A stretch of DNA of 64,000 bases from Synanceia verrucosa (lineage: Eukaryota > Chordata > Actinopteri > Perciformes > Synanceiidae). The stretch is taken from positions 5,313,011 to 5,377,010 of the forward strand of contig CM056564.1 in NCBI GenBank assembly GCA_029721515.1, read 5' to 3'. Below the pieces are notes generated by a model. It worked only from the letters and a program-made list of their open reading frames with translations. It had not been told where the DNA came from and did no database searches. Position numbers and translations under genes: made by a program. Of the stretch, positions 1 to 14,128 are shown in pieces. Numbering within the stretch: position 1 is the first letter of the stretch; each line of letters starts with the position of its first letter.

Positions 1-1899
1 AATGAATAATCCTTAGTTCTTAAATTAAACTCTCATGAGCTATTTTTGTTGTTATCATTATAATTGTCCAAACAAATGTACCTTTAGTTGAGCCAGGCAT
101 TAAAATTAACAAGAAATTGAAGAAAACAAGGGTGGTCTAATAATTTTTTCCATGACTGTATATATAATTCTAATGTTGTTCTAATTCTAATGACCTACTT
201 TAATCTTCTTTAGTTGTTATTTTCAGGCAGTTTCAGGCAGTTTTTCCAATTAGACTTACCATTGTTCAGCCCTAAATATAATATCACTGAATTTAATAAT
301 TTGGACAAACTCGATTAAAAAATTAAAAAAGCTCAACAGGCCGCATATGGCCCACGGGCCACAGTTTGCCCATGTCTGTGATAAGCTATTCCAGAGTTGC
401 CTGTTCACACATGTAGCACCAAGCAGGAGAGTTTTGTCAGATGTGTTCTCACTTACTGGAAATACTCTGGGTTGGGTGGAGGTGTCTGGGTGGGGTATGC
501 AGGAGGCCGGACATTTGGTCATGAACGACTGAGTCTCTATTCTTTGAATTTGCATAGCGACTAATCCTATCATCTTCTTGTAAATAACTCCTTTGATATT
601 TGTCTATCTCCAGTTTTGTGCCACTTGTATGGAAACGTTATTAATGTGCACACATGCTTACTTACTTTGTAGCAGGTAGCTGTCTGTTTAAAGTACTCTC
701 TGATTTCCTGGATATGCTTCACAAGAAAACATTTGAATTTAAGAGCAGTGGCAAACCTTTATTGCAAAACTGGAAGCGTTCACAGTGGCTTCTGCAGACT
801 TGACCAAAGATTTAGTTTTTCAGGCATTAAAGTCAAACATTCTCTGCACTTTTTTATCAGCAAGAGAAAAACTCTAATGGTGTAGCCATGTTATTTGTGG
901 ATGAATTATTACCAGACCCAGAGGCATCCTTACCTCTTCATCCCTGGGTCTGTGCCCATCCAAGATCCAAAATACCACACCGGCAGGCAAAAAGCCAAAC
1001 TGCTTGTGCTAGTCACTGTGCTGCCACTGACAGAGAGCCCTTAGTATCCAGCAACACTCTCCTCTGATCTTTACAGACAACTCTTCAGCCTTTTAGCTGC
1101 AGTCTAAAACAACTCTACAGTGGTTCTGGTCATTATCACAGCTACTCAACTGGCTTTAGCCTGTGGAACTGCTGACTTTTCACCTGCAGGAATCCATGGG
1201 CTCATGGGAACGTGTTTTGTTAAAGCCAGCTGAGGATAATATCACTTGCAAAACCAACATGTGGTCTGTTTTAATCAAATGCTGGTGCAGTAAAACTGGT
1301 TCAACTGTGGCAGAACAGTCTGAAAGTGGCTCACAGTGGCCTTGGGTCAGTTGCTTTGGTCCACACCAGAGTACCATTGTTGTGTTTGTATGGACACAGG
1401 TGCATATGATGTGTTTGTCCATTACTTGGTAAATGATTTCCTGATTGACGAATTCAGATAGCTTTCATTGATGCTTTCTGATGCCTCTATGGACAGATTC
1501 ACAGAGACACTGATCCGTCCTCCCACTTTTCCAGCATAAGGAGACAAACATTGTCAGTAAAACAGTCATTGCATAATCATTGCAGCAGTACTGGGAGCCC
1601 GATGTTTGAGTGATTCGACTCATGATGTATTCCAGGAATTTCCAAGCTCCAAGTCAGTATTTAAATCAGAACCCCCAAATCAAAAACATCTGATTAATCT
1701 CACCAATCAGACATAAAATTCATGCTATCTGCTACTGAGGTAAACAGATGCTACATGTTTTGTTGTTCGTCTGTAAGGCGGGAAGAGCTGGGAGCACTAC
1801 ACTTTGAGGTTAAGATGATCTGAGCTCCAAGTTCTGACTTCCAGTGAACACACCATAAGACAAATTCTCACTCCCCAGGGTCCTAAAGAGCAACTAAAA

Positions 1900-2030
1900 A
1901 GTTACTTTTCAGAGGTAATGTGTAACTTTTTGGTGTAAATAATCAACAAAGTAATTGAGTTACTTTTTGAATGAAGTAACAAGTAAGTGTAACTAGTTAC
2001 TATTTTCCAGTAACAAGCATAACACTGTCA
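1900..2030 (+). repeat. degenerate GTAACT-rich dispersed repeat
   Basis: The stretch alternates AAAGTTAC, GTAATGTGTAAC, AAGTAATTGAGTTACTTTTT and GTAACTAGTTACTATTTTCC, with several short inverted GTAAC/GTTAC pairs. It resembles a common fish dispersed repeat. The boundaries are approximate. Confidence 0.45.
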
Positions 2031-2294
2031 TTAACATGTTGAATTCCTCGTTAGCAGCGTCTGCTATCCTGCAGACACTGTGGTACCATTTGGCTGCTTT
2101 TTTTGTCTGGATGGTGACCTCCTTCTTCACTCAGGTCAACATGCTGTTGACCTTTGACCTTGAATTGCACCCCCTTAATTTCCTCTTTACACACACACGC
2201 ACACTAGCTTTGTTTGGGGGGCGGTCTCAGTGTTGACCTGCAGCCGGCAGTAGCTCCCTGTTTGTTTCCTGCTTTAATAAACAACAAGTACACT

Positions 2295-2320
2295 CACACA
2301 CACACACACACACACACACA
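2295..2320 (+). repeat. (CA)n microsatellite
   Basis: Thirteen CA units. A second tract of the complementary (TG)n type follows at 2442-2484 with two TGAG interruptions. Confidence 0.95.
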
Positions 2321-3006
2321 GGCAGGACCATTGTGTGTGTGAGGAGGAGGAGGGTCTGACGGCGATGACTGATGACGGTGAAGAAAGAGGCTCCCTCTGT
2401 CTGTTAACACCCATAAACTACCAATCTGTCAGGCTCACACCGTGTGTGTGTGTGAGTGTGTGAGTGTGTGTGTGTGTGTGTGTGACATATTGGCTGGCCG
2501 CTGCTCCGTCTCGAGGGACAGCAGTTGGAAAGCCTGTGGCTTCTGTCTTGATTGGTCACGGATGTCTCACACACAGACACACACACTCAGGCGTGCTGTG
2601 TGTGGTGTCCTCGCAGCAGCAGATGTGTCTGAGTGTTGATGAGTCTTCAGCGTCTGTCAGAAGCAACAAAAGGCCTCGTTTACAGTCAAATAAACCATCT
2701 TATAAATAAGGAATAAACATTAAAAAGTCATCAGCTGATTTTGTCGAATCCCACATACTCAGTGTGTTCTCATCCAGAGAACAGATGGATCTGTCTCCAC
2801 TCTACACATAAATATTCAGTTGTAGAAATAATCAATGAGCTCCAGTGTGTATGTGACATTTTGTCAGATTAATACCAGCTCTTATTTTGAAAACTTGCTC
2901 ATAAAAGTATATTCTCCAAAATAAAAAAAAGAAAAGAAAATGTGTTCATGTGTCAGATCTGGTCCTGGGGCCGGTCCAGTAGTTTGACTTACAAGCTTTA
3001 AATATA

Positions 3007-3037
<31 letters not shown>

Positions 3038-3135
3038 CTCACAGTCTGACAATGTTTGTCAGGATTTGACAGAAAATGTGATAAGGCGTCAGTCGAAAGA
3101 AATCGTCATCTGTCTGCAAAACCCCCACCCTGTCT

Positions 3136-3168
<33 letters not shown>
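3007..3168 (+). repeat. paired (CA)n microsatellites
   Basis: Tracts lie at 3007-3030 and 3138-3168, with a further short tract up to about 3185. Confidence 0.93.
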
Positions 3169-3171
<3 letters not shown>

Positions 3172-3811
3172 CACACACACACACCCACAGAGAGAGACAG
3201 TATCAGCGAGGTCTTAAGGTTTATACTTTCAGATCAGGAGGATGACAGCAGGTTCCCCTGAGAGAGAGACAGACTGAAAGATGGTGGGAGGAAGAATTGA
3301 TTCAGGGAAGAAGCAAAGAATGGAAGAAAGAGAAGGATGTAAAGGAGGAGAGAAGGAGATGCCTGTGTGAAGCCCCCTGGTGGATGAGTTGATGTAGTGT
3401 AGTGAATTTGTCATGATTGGACTGAGGCGTGCAGTTTGGATTAGCTTTACTATCAAGGCTCAGCTAGATCTAGCATAATGGACATAACCACAGCACTAAT
3501 CATACCCTCCTGCTCTCAGATTCTATTTTAACACAAATAGTTTTTTTTCACTCATCCTTTACTTTCACCTCAGTGCCAATTTTTCAATGGCTGTTAAGAA
3601 TATTTCGAATTAAAAGCCTTGTCCTTTGATGTTTTTTTTTCTTTTTGACGAGTTCCAGCTGAATATTTGTAAGAAAATTCATCATACCTGTGGGATTTTT
3701 GTCTTTTTCACAGCAACCCAACCCCAGATCCAGCTCCAAGTCACATTGAGACCAGGGGCCCAAGGTTTCATATGAACCAACTTGGGACTGAAATGTTGTC
3801 CTCTTCCCTCT

Positions 3812-4250
3812 TTACTCTTTGAGTGCCATTGACGTGTCTGCACGCCATTTAAAATCCAACGCTTGAATGCCATAGACTTATAGATACGTCACAGTGGTTT
3901 TTCAGCAGCAGGCAAGAAGAGGGCGCTCTCACACAGCCTGCGAGTAATGTTGGGGCTTCTGGGATGTGAAGTCGGAACATAAAGAGACGGTATACGCCAC
4001 AGGGCTCAAAGCAGGAAGTGGAGACGATCCAGATTAGAGAGCAAAACAAACAGAATCTGGAAAAAAGTGGTGATTTTGGTAAGTGTCCTCTACTCTACCT
4101 CTGATAAAACAAGAATGGAACAAGGTAAAAACAAACATTTTTTTCATGATGAAACAGAGGGTCTCTTCTTTTATTTGAGCTATTCAGTGTTTTCAGAGTC
4201 ATAGGACAAAATATTCTGTGTATTATGAAATATGGCTCAATATGGCTATT
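3812..4250 (-). mobile_element. TTAA-flanked MITE family, copy 1
   Basis: This is the reverse-oriented copy of a ~0.45-kb family found four times in this window. Shared blocks include ACTCTTTGAGTGCCATTGAC at the end, TAAAATCCAACGCTTGAATG, CTCTACTCTACCTCTGATAA, TTTTTTTCATGATGAAACAG and AGTCATAGGACAAAATATTC. The distal end is degraded and no TTAA remains there. No protein is encoded. Confidence 0.75.
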
Positions 4251-5723
4251 TTATTTATATAGTTCAGTATAATTTTAGCTCAGGGGGCATTACAGTCTGT
4301 ACAGGACACACCCTCAGTACAAACATTAGGACATTAGAATTAAAGGCTTGCTTTTTCTACAGATAAAGATTCCCCATTTGTGTAGCTCAGTAACAACAAT
4401 ATACAGACATGGCATGAAAATGTGAAATACTCGCCTGTGAATATTGAATGTATTATTGTGAAAGATGAGAACAGATGGAGTGGATCTGGACTGGGCTTCC
4501 ATTCTGTTGGTTGAGAGGGTTAAGGCCCTCTGTGTTGCTGTTTGGAAATATAAGCTCAGACAATCTACCTAATTCTGCAAAAATGTTACATTACCTTTTT
4601 CACTGCACATATACTGATGAAAATATTTGTGATGAAAACAGCAGTAAGAGAAAAAGAATTGCAATGCATATTAATCGTTACAAAAAAGCCTGCGCTGGTG
4701 TGTAACAGCCTTCAGTCAACCTTCACTCCAACCCCTTTAAAACCACATAAAGTTCACTGTCAGTGTATTTAAATATAAAAACATGTAACACCCAGACGCT
4801 GATTTCCTGTTCTTCATATGAAGCCTGCAAAGAAAAACACACAGTTCATTGTTCAGAGCGAGCGAAGCTTTCAGCCTTTCTTTATTCGAACACAAAGCAT
4901 AGAAAACACCCTGAGTACAGGCAGGTATTCTTTTATCCCACACAAAGAGCACTGACATGATTTACTGACTGCTCCTCAGCGCATAGAAAAACCCTCTGAT
5001 GATCTGCCGGCTTTAAATCCAACACAACTGTTAGTGATGGACACAAGCCTGCAGAGCTTTACTACAACTGAGCTTTCCGCTGACCTCAGGCCTCACTTTG
5101 TTTAACACACAAATGAACACAAATCCACACATCTGGAGGAAGACAAATACACGCACACACAGGGTGGTACACATGAGCACACACGATATTCAGCTATTTT
5201 TTCACCAATCTTTATCTTCTCAGTCACGCATTTTCCTTGAGTGACTTGTTTGTTGGATTTAAATTGCGTTCATGTGTTTGGGTCGGTGAAGCCAGGTCGG
5301 TGTTTATGGAGCCATGCCACGACACGCTGCATTGAAAACACATTCCAGGCCTGGTTTCAGACCTCTGAGTGGAGCTGCCCTCATCTGTTTTCACTTGTTC
5401 TTCAACTTTGGCTTATTTCACCTTACTCCTGAAAACTTGCAGTTTTCTAAATTGTTAACAGACATTTTCCAAAAGCATGACTCTACACAAGAAAGGCAAA
5501 ACTACACAAATGCCCCGCATGAAAGTCTCTTATTCTGAAATACGGAAACACATTGTAAGCCAAACAAAATCAAAATACTGTTTTCCCACAGACACAAAGT
5601 GTGAAAAGAACTCTAAATACAGAGCAAACAATCAAAATGAAACTACATCATGTCCTCTACTTCAGTCTGGTCATGGCGTCTTTTCAATACAGAATATACA
5701 GAATAGTTTTATACATACTGTAA

Positions 5724-7013
5724 TATAAGCCTTTGCTCAGTACTTTGTTGATGCTCATTTGGCATCACTTAAAGCCTCCAGTCTTTTTGAAGATGAAGCC
5801 TCCAGCTTGGCTCACTGATCTCCGGACAGTTTGGTCCATTCCTCTTTGCAGCTCCTCTCCAGCTCCATCAGGGTGGATGGAAGTGTTGGTGTTCAGTCAT
5901 TTGCAGATGTCTCCAGATGTTCAGATCCCAGTCTGGCTCTGGATGGACCACTCAAGAACTTTCACAGATTTGTCCTGAAGCCTCCTCTGATATCTTGGCT
6001 GTGTGTTGAGGGTCGTTGTCCTGCTGAAAGATGAACCGTCGCTCCAGTCTAAGGTCCAGAGCTCTGGAGCAGCTTTTCATCCAGGATATCTCTGCACAGT
6101 GCTGCATCCATCTTTCCCTCTATCCTGACTAGTCTCCAGCTCCTCACAGCATGATGCTGCCTCCACCAGGCTTCACTGTAGGGATGGTGTTGTCCTGGTT
6201 TCCTCCAAACATGACACCTGGCATTCACACCAAAGAGTTCAATCTTTGTCTCATCAGACCAGACAGTTTAGTTCCTCATGGTCTGAGAGTCTTTCAGGTG
6301 CATTTTGGCATTTTGCAGATTTTTACTAAGGAGTGTCTTCCCTCTGGACACTCTACCATACAGGTCTGATTGGTGGATCGCTGCAGAGATGGTTGTCCTT
6401 CTGGAAGCTTCTCCTCTCTCCACAGAGGAACGCTGTAGCTCTGACAGAGTGACCATCAGCTTCTTGTGGTCACCTCTCTGACTAGGACCCTTCTCCCTGA
6501 TAGCTCAGTTCAGCTTTAGAAGAGTCCTGCTGGCTCTGAACTTCTTCATCTACAGATGATGGAGGCCACTGGGCTCATTAAGGTCTTCAGAGCAGCAGAA
6601 ATGTTTCTGGAGCCTTCTCCAGATTTGAGCCTCTAGACAACCCTGTCTCTGAAGTCTACAGACAATTCCTCTGACATGCTCTGTCCACTGTGGACCTTAT
6701 ATAGACAGGTGTGTGTCTTTCCAAATCATGTCCAGTCAGCTGAATTTACCACAGGTGGACTCCAGTTAAGCTGTAGGGATATCAAGGATGATTACTGGGG
6801 ACAGGAAGCACCTGAGCTCAATTTAGAGCTCCATGGTAAAGGATGTGAATATTTATAGAGTGTCCATGTGTTTTCTTGATACATTTTGCTAAAAAGACAT
6901 TTTTCATGTTGTCATGATGGGATGTTGCATGTAGGAATAATTTATTCCTTCTTGGAATAAGACTGTAACATAAAAAAAGTAAAGTGCCGTGAATACTTTC
7001 TGGATGCACTGTA
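5724..7013 (-). mobile_element. Tc1-like DNA transposon relic
   Basis: The minus strand carries a degraded but nearly full-length Tc1/mariner-family element. Its right end is GTGAATACTTTCTGGATGCA followed by CTGTA, the characteristic terminal sequence of a widespread fish Tc1-like family. Just inside it is the TATATAGACAGGTGTGTG block upstream of the transposase start. The left end begins at AAGCCTTTGCTCAGTACTTT, corresponding to the transposase C-terminus, and the matching left terminal repeat is missing. The element is therefore truncated and non-autonomous. It lies within the large dcc intron, opposite in orientation to dcc. Confidence 0.85.
5727..6677 (-). pseudogene. Tc1-like transposase pseudogene
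   Basis: Minus-strand translation gives pieces of a Tc1-type transposase in several frames. LSELQRSSVERGEASRRTTI (about 6400-6456) is the linker region. A block around 6000-6035 encodes QQDNDPQHTAK, containing the second catalytic Asp of the DDE triad. A start codon is placed at 6675-6677 by analogy with the family, after the CTCTGTCCACTG leader. Intact Tc1 transposases are about 340 residues. Here the longest open piece is about 62 codons, so several frameshifts and stops separate the fragments and no active enzyme is encoded. Confidence 0.82.
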
Positions 7014-7442
7014 CAATTTAGAAGCCAGGGTTCAAGAGACTCATGTCCATACACATGTTGAAGTGCAGAACCCTGGATGCCACTCTGTAACACATATATA
7101 AACATCCTGCTCTGATTAAACCAGCTGACTGGCAGTCTCAGTTACAGTTAATGTGCTCAGGGTGAAGTGCTTCTATTTGTGCAAACACACTCAAAAGCAG
7201 TGATGTGTAAGCTTTGCAGAGATATGCATTTACATAAATCATTTATGTAAGAAAGCCAGACTGCAAACATTCATTTACATTTCACTGAGTGAGTGTGTGT
7301 TTTTTTTTTTTGTAAATAAGGTCAAATCTCAACATTTTATATTCACTCTCATTAAATAAAAACTGATCAACGCATGCAAACAGTGAATGAGATGAAATCA
7401 ATATGCAAACAAACATTTACAGCACTTATATGGAAATCCACA

Positions 7443-7444
<2 letters not shown>

Positions 7445-7472
<28 letters not shown>
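7445..7472 (+). repeat. (CA)n microsatellite
   Basis: Fourteen CA units. Downstream, 7610-7770 is purine-only-biased (GAGA/GGAGG-rich) on the plus strand. Confidence 0.93.
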
Positions 7473-7475
<3 letters not shown>

Positions 7476-8817
7476 ACACTCAAAAAGTGCTAGTTAGGAG
7501 CAGACTTAGATTACTGATCGATGCTATTGATCCTAGTTGGCCTTGTGATGCTGAAGGCCAACACTGTGAGGTAATCAGGGTTATAGCTGCACAATGGGTG
7601 AGAGATGAGAAGAGGAGAGAGAGAGCGAGACAGAAAGATGGGGGCAAGAAAGAACTAGGGAGGAGGGAGAGAAGGGGGAAGTAAAGGAGGAGAGGAGGAG
7701 AGGGAGGAAGCAAACTGAATGAACATAATACTGAGAGGAGGAGAGGAATGAAAAGCTGGAAGGGAAAGGAGAGAGGATTGGAAGGACACAGAGATGATGT
7801 GGAAGATATGTTCACAATGATGTTCAGGATAGCAACACCACATTTATATTAAGGCGTTTATCCTAAGTGCATCCAGTGATGTCAGTACAAAACTGAAAAA
7901 AATAGCTTGCATGCATAATAAAGCAGTAAGTGCAAGATTTCAAGACAGGAAGAGACAGACAGTTGTATTATTGATGGTCCAAGGTGCAGTCTGAACAGAT
8001 GGCTTTCCAGTCTGTGATGGAGGATGTGGAGCATTACTAACTATGTTGGTGTTCTCACTCCAGTCCTTTACACACAGACACCGTAGTTATTGTAGCTATA
8101 AGCCTTATAGCTTTTGGCCATGTTGTCTGAATATTTCCTTTTGTCTGATCATCTTGCTTGTTGGTTTGTTTTAGATAGACATCCTGGCCTGTAGCTGAGG
8201 CCTCTTAGTTGTTCTAGCTGTAGCACTTGTTGCTTTTTAGTTCTAACTCTAGACCCTTCAGTTGTCCTCAATCCATAGTGTGAGCTCTAGATTTTGTACA
8301 AACTTTAGTTCAAACAATATTCCACTTTTTCATGCTAGACCTTCTACATTTATCTCTGAGTCTTTGAACAGTTTCAGATCAAAAAAAAAAAAAAAATCTG
8401 AAAAAAACTCCAGTCACACTGCGACTGACAATTTAGTAAGGGAAAATAATAATAATAAAAAAAAATGGGAAAAACAAGTCACAAGAAAAAACATTCCCTT
8501 TAGTAGTCAATGTTTGACTATTTAATTATTCTTAACAATGCATAATATATAAGTGCTTTATATGGATGCACAACATCCTAATGACCGAAACATGAATTTG
8601 CCCTCATTTCAAGCCCTCTGGTCCTATCTGTGGCGTTCATGGAGCTGTATTCCTTTTAGTTGTTCCAGCCCTCAGCCTTGTTGTTGCTTGAGGCTTGAAA
8701 GTTTCAAGTTCTTATCATTTCTGCAACAGAACAAAGAATAAACTAAACATAAAGACTATACTCCAAAAATCCAAACTGGCTGTCTGCTACATTAATCTAA
8801 GTGTAACATGTAGCTTC

Positions 8818-8824
<7 letters not shown>

Positions 8825-8867
<43 letters not shown>
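8825..8867 (+). repeat. (TA)n microsatellite
   Basis: About 21 TA units, self-complementary. Confidence 0.93.
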
Positions 8868-8869
<2 letters not shown>

Positions 8870-11028
8870 TATATAGTCATGTTTTGTGGTTGAACATCAT
8901 TAAGTAATATTATTTTAGCATGATGTGCAATAACTTAACATTGTGTAAATTAATTAATGTTGATAGAACCTACAGTAAAGCATTTTGGGTAAGATAGCAA
9001 ATTGGGTGTACAACTCCAGAGCAGAAGGTGGCAGTAGTGAGCGCGCCTGAAGTTCAGCACACAGTTCAAAACACATGCTGAGAGTCAGCAGTGTTCGCTG
9101 TGGAGGATGCTAAGCTAACTTAAACTACACTGCGCAGAAATGTCACATAAGTTGTTATTGTCCGCTCTATAATTTTAAAAGTTTAATTTCGTCACAGAAT
9201 GTTTTCGTAGGGTGTTCACTAATCATAGCAGCATTAGCAGTTAGCCATAGCAGCATTAGTTGCTATGCTTAGCTACTTAGCATTTGCAGCACTTGCTAAA
9301 TGAGCAAATTATAATTTTTTTGTGTTCAGCCAACAAATCATTATTATGTTACATTTACCAACTTCACAATTGAGTAATAGTAATGCCAACATATTATGCT
9401 GACCCAACATTATTCTAATTATTTCTCTCCACAAAGCTGTTTCTTGCTAAATTTGCGTAATTATAATTGAGTGGAAATACTTTCCATATTTTTTTATGTT
9501 CACCCAACAAATGATTTTTTTGAGTGCACAAAGCAAAACTATTAAACAAGACAGCTATACTGACTGCTACTGACATGAACTAGAATAAACTAAGCAGAGC
9601 TGCTGTTGTATGGAGAGTAAAGTGCAGTGTACACTTTGTTTAAATAGTAATAATTGAGATGTTAAGCCTAGGTATTTTAACTGTTTTAGTGCTGTGCTTC
9701 TTCCTAGTGCTTATCGTGGGTTTAGCTCAAAACCTTTAAGTTGGTCCAACTAGCCCAAGACTTTTAATCGTTACTCACAGTGCACTCTAAGCCTTCTAGT
9801 TCTAGCTCTTTGTCTTATACTAGAAGAGCCTGGCTCTCATCATTCTCGAGCTATGACTTTTATTGTTCCAGCCCTCAGCCATGTCAATGTTCTTGCTGTA
9901 GGCTTTTTGGAGTTGCCATCGCTCTTGCTCTTCTAGTCCTTGTAGTTCTAGACTCCTCAGTCACACTACACCGACCTTTTCACCAGACTCCTGAGGTTTG
10001 AGGCGGCGTTCACTTGGAGGCTGATTGGTGGACCGTCAGACTGAGCCGCACTCTGCTGACCTCCCACCTCTGGAAATGGCTTCCAGCTGAAAGACAGAAA
10101 TCCAATTTGTGTTTCTCAGTGTTCAGTTTAAACCTAAAAACATCTGCCGCGAAAACTCAACATCAACTAGGGAAGAAACATGCTGGCGCTTTGAGTTTGA
10201 GATACAAAAGATATTAATACAAACATAATAGTTTTATACTTTATATTTAATTTAATGTGATATTTCACTTCTTTTAAATAAATCTATAAACATTTATGAA
10301 ATCCTGTTTTGGCTTTCGGGGGTATTGAATGTGGATTGATGAGAGAATGAGTTTAAGCATAGACAGGACAAAATGTGTGAAGTGACCTATCTGACCTTAA
10401 AAAAGCAAATAAAAATAAATAAAATAAATAGCAAATAAAAAATAAACAGTGATTTCAGTAAAGGAAAAAAGAAGAAAGGGGAGATGACCAGGACGGCTGA
10501 GATTAAAGGAAAAATGAGGAATGTGAGAGGAAGAGGGAATTAGTGGGTTTTAAATAAAACCCAAGAACATCATCACCTCTTCTCTTTCCCAAACTGATCT
10601 TTCCTTTCATCCTGCAGCTTTTAGCTGTTGTGTTTTATTTCTGGACTCTCTGGATTTTCAGGAAGAATCTGTGATCAAAGACCAATAGAATTGCTTTGAC
10701 ACCTTTTTTCACTTCACACTGGAGATTTTATCCCTGATATTGTCCTGCTGTGAGCACACCAAGTGTGTCTGAATACCGTTTATGATCACATCACACCCTG
10801 TCTAATCGGGCAGCTTGTATCGATTATAGATGATTATCAGCCTTGTCACAGTCGGTAACTTAACGCACATGTTTTTCATTGTCATTTTTTTTTCCCCACA
10901 GGGGGAACCCAGGGACTTTAAGAAGAAAATCTGCTTCTACTGTGTTCAAAGAAAAAGAAAAGCAATAGTTCGTAACCAACTAGCTGTGGTAAACAGGTTA
11001 GATGGTTGGGCTGCCTATCTGTCTTAGG

Positions 11029-11294
11029 GTTAAAGGCAGGGTACACCCTGAACAAGTCTCCAGTTCATCACAGGACACATAGAGACAGACAACCACTCAC
11101 ACTCACATTCACACCTACGGTCAATTTAAATTAACCAATTAACCTAATCCCCATGCGTGTTTTTGGATGGTGTACCAGAGTACCAGAGAGAACCCACACA
11201 GACACGGGGAGAACATGCAAACTCCACACAGAAAGGCCCCGGGCCCGGGATTCGAACTCAGACAGTGCGAACCACTACACCACTGTGCTGCCCC
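11029..11294 (-). mobile_element. tRNA-headed SINE, copy A
   Basis: In reverse orientation it reads from a tRNA-like head (GGCAGCACAGTGGTGTAGTG, with a box-B-like GGTTCGAATCC counterpart degraded to GAGTTCGAATCC) into a conserved body (CTTTCTGTGTGGAGTTTGCA, then TGTTCTCCCCGTGTCTG) and a tail (GGTGTACCCTGCCTTTAACC). The short open frame at 11153-11386 is a translation of this repeat. It is like the ROn-type SINEs described in cichlids, as recalled. Confidence 0.8.
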
Positions 11295-12522
11295 CACATG
11301 AAGCACTTACTGTTCTAAATAGATCTGTTCACGTACTGAACCGTACCTGTTCGGTTTGGCACACAGCTGTACCAAAAAAGGAATGAAAGACGTCATTTGA
11401 TGCAGAAATTTAAAACTGTGCGAGTTCCACACAAACATATTGAAGGAGTGCACACTGACACTGCACATGCGTACAGTACGGGAGATGGATTTCACGGAGA
11501 TCCCACAGACTCAAAGTGGACGTCTGCAAAGCCTGTGCATGCAAAGCTCAAATATTACGACCATGCGACTCCGCTGGTGTCACACTAAACACTGCTCGAC
11601 ATGTGATGTTCACATCGACCCGCTTTAAATGTGACATCGGTCTTGCGATTCATAGAAATTTCACAGGAAACAACTACGAGGCAGTGAGCTCAATATGGAA
11701 GCTGTGATGACTGCAGACATTCAGCTCCAGTCTGTGAGCAGCTTTAGTCAGAAGCATTCATTCATTCATTCATTCATTCATGCTGCACAGCAGCTTTACT
11801 AAAAGGCTGGAAAAATATTTATGATGTCAACGTGAAAGGAAGAGATTGAGGAAGAAGTAATACTAATGTTTCGAATATATTTAGTTGAGGTAATATTTTA
11901 TTTATTTTATTTTAAATTTGATTAAAAATTTGGGAAAAAGTTCAATAATTCATAATAAATGAATGAAAGACCTTTTGATGGTTTTTCCTTTCTTCCCATA
12001 CAGATCCGAAAAAAAAAAAAAAAATGAACCGTGGATTTTAAAACCAAAAACGTTGTGAACCAAAATTTTTTTGTACAGTTACAGGCCTACTAAATGACAC
12101 ACCCACTGTACTAAATGATACAATGCAAGCATGAAACATTGTTACTTCTACAATGTTCAAATTATTAACAGAGGTTAGCTGTGACTCCTCTGTAACTCCT
12201 GCTGCTCGTTACTCTCACGTTGGTCACCGTGCCTCAAATCATCAGTTTAAATCGTAGATCATCAATAATGACCATTAAGACCATTTAGTCCACAATTAGG
12301 GAAAATGTTTTATTTTAGATACTACAAATGTAATGACCCCATTTCACACAACATCTCTTCAGGGTATCATGAATTCATGAAAGCATTAATAAATAATCCT
12401 GTGATTAATATTTTAAGTGACAGTGCAGTGGGAATGGACACAGTGGACAGTGAGGTATCACTATGCATGACAGATATTCCCTTTTCGCTTTGACACAAAG
12501 CTTTAAAATTGTCACGGGGGAA

Positions 12523-12524
<2 letters not shown>

Positions 12525-12555
<31 letters not shown>
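12525..12555 (+). repeat. (TG)n microsatellite
   Basis: Followed by a further (TG)n at 12848-12872 and (CA)n at 13289-13308. Confidence 0.92.
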
Positions 12556-12558
<3 letters not shown>

Positions 12559-13875
12559 GACAGTTCCTCCCTCCTCACCTCTTTCACAGTAACCTACCTT
12601 GTTATTGTCAGTCACTGATTGTGTGTGTGTGTCTGTATAATTGGCCTGCTGTTCACCGGTTGGTAATTGTGTCTGACAGCAGTAAAGGTCTCCTTAAACA
12701 ATGTGCTGACCGAACGCTTATTGATGTTTAACCTGCAAACACACACACACAAACACACACAGTGAATATGATCATATTCGTCTCAGGGGATGGAGTGTCA
12801 CTTTTGTCTCTCAAAGCGTTTTGACAAGGACCAAATGGAAAACACACTGTGTGTGTGTGTGTGTGTGTGTGTTTGAAACTAATCCCTGTCTTCTCCTTTC
12901 ACTCAGTCTTTATCCTTTTCTTCTTTTTTCCATTCTCCATTCACATTGCTGTATGACATTACCATCTCTGTCCTAGCTCTCTGTATTTCTTCCCCTTTTT
13001 CTCCTCCTTACATTTTTAAAAAAAAAATCCATTCAGCAAAATTAAATAAATAAAAAAATGTATCACCGTATTGATAAATCATTGATTTTCTATCTATCTT
13101 TTTTTATCTTTCTTTACCCACAGCATGTGCAATGTTTCACGCTAGCACGATTCAAGCGTGTACCCCATGTGGAGCTGTAGAAATAAGAAAAGATCTTTAT
13201 TATTGTTTCGAAAGCATTCAAACATCTGCTGTCATTAATTTAATTTACACACTTAAAAGAAACAGGCTGCGATTGATGGTGGTAACACACACACACACAC
13301 ACACACTCTCAGAGTAATTAGCAGGAAACACAGCAGGCTGAATGAGACTATACTAATTAAGACCAATTGGTGTTAATATCAGTGTTTGATGTGTGTGTGG
13401 AGCACAAAGTGATTTTCTTTTGAGTGTGTGTCAAGAAGGTGGAACAGAATATGATAAAAATATAATAATATGGTCAAAATAAGTTAAAATTGTGCATCAT
13501 GTCAAAAATCATTTATAAAGTCTAGTGATACCTTAAATGTTATGTTGTTATTTTGCATGTGTCCTCCATTGAATAAACAGAAACAGGGGGACAGTACAGT
13601 GTTTAGGCAACAACCTAACAACTTTTTTAGGTTTAGGAAAAAAGGTAGTGCACATGCATTTATAGAAGTGGCATTAAATGTGGAAGTTAAGTGACAAATA
13701 AGCCAACTTTGACCTCTGTTTTCACATGAGATACAGTCATATCCATGCTGGCCTCCTCCTTTTCTTGCTCTCATTTACATGGATTACATGAAAATTGTTT
13801 GCATGTGCTGCATATGAATTACAGAGCGTTTATTTTCACTGGTGTAGCTACAAACCGTGCTTAAGAACAGCCTGG

Positions 13876-14017
13876 TGTGTGTGTGTGCTTGTGTGTGTGT
13901 GTGCGTGTGTGTGTGTGTGTGTATGAGACCTCAGCTGTGAAATAGTCAAAGGGATTATTAGAGTTAGAGTTCAATGAGACACAGAGGGTAGACGACAGGT
14001 GAGACTTGTTAATGAAT

Positions 14018-14053
<36 letters not shown>

Positions 14054-14128
14054 GTGGTGTCCAGATGGTGTCAGAGCTCACTGCAGATGGGACCTTTACT
14101 TGTGTGTGTGTGTGTGTGTGTGTGTGTG
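13876..14128 (+). repeat. cluster of (TG)n / (CA)n / (TG)n tracts
   Basis: Tracts at 13876-13921 (TG, interrupted by TGC), 14019-14050 (CA) and 14099-14128 (TG). Opposite-strand tracts within 250 bp can pair. Confidence 0.92.

Noticed and set aside
330..390. GGCCCACGGGCCACAGTTTGCCCATG-like hAT terminal sequence (quoted in part)
   Set aside because: One end only and no matching inverted end or duplication found upstream; too weak to call an element.
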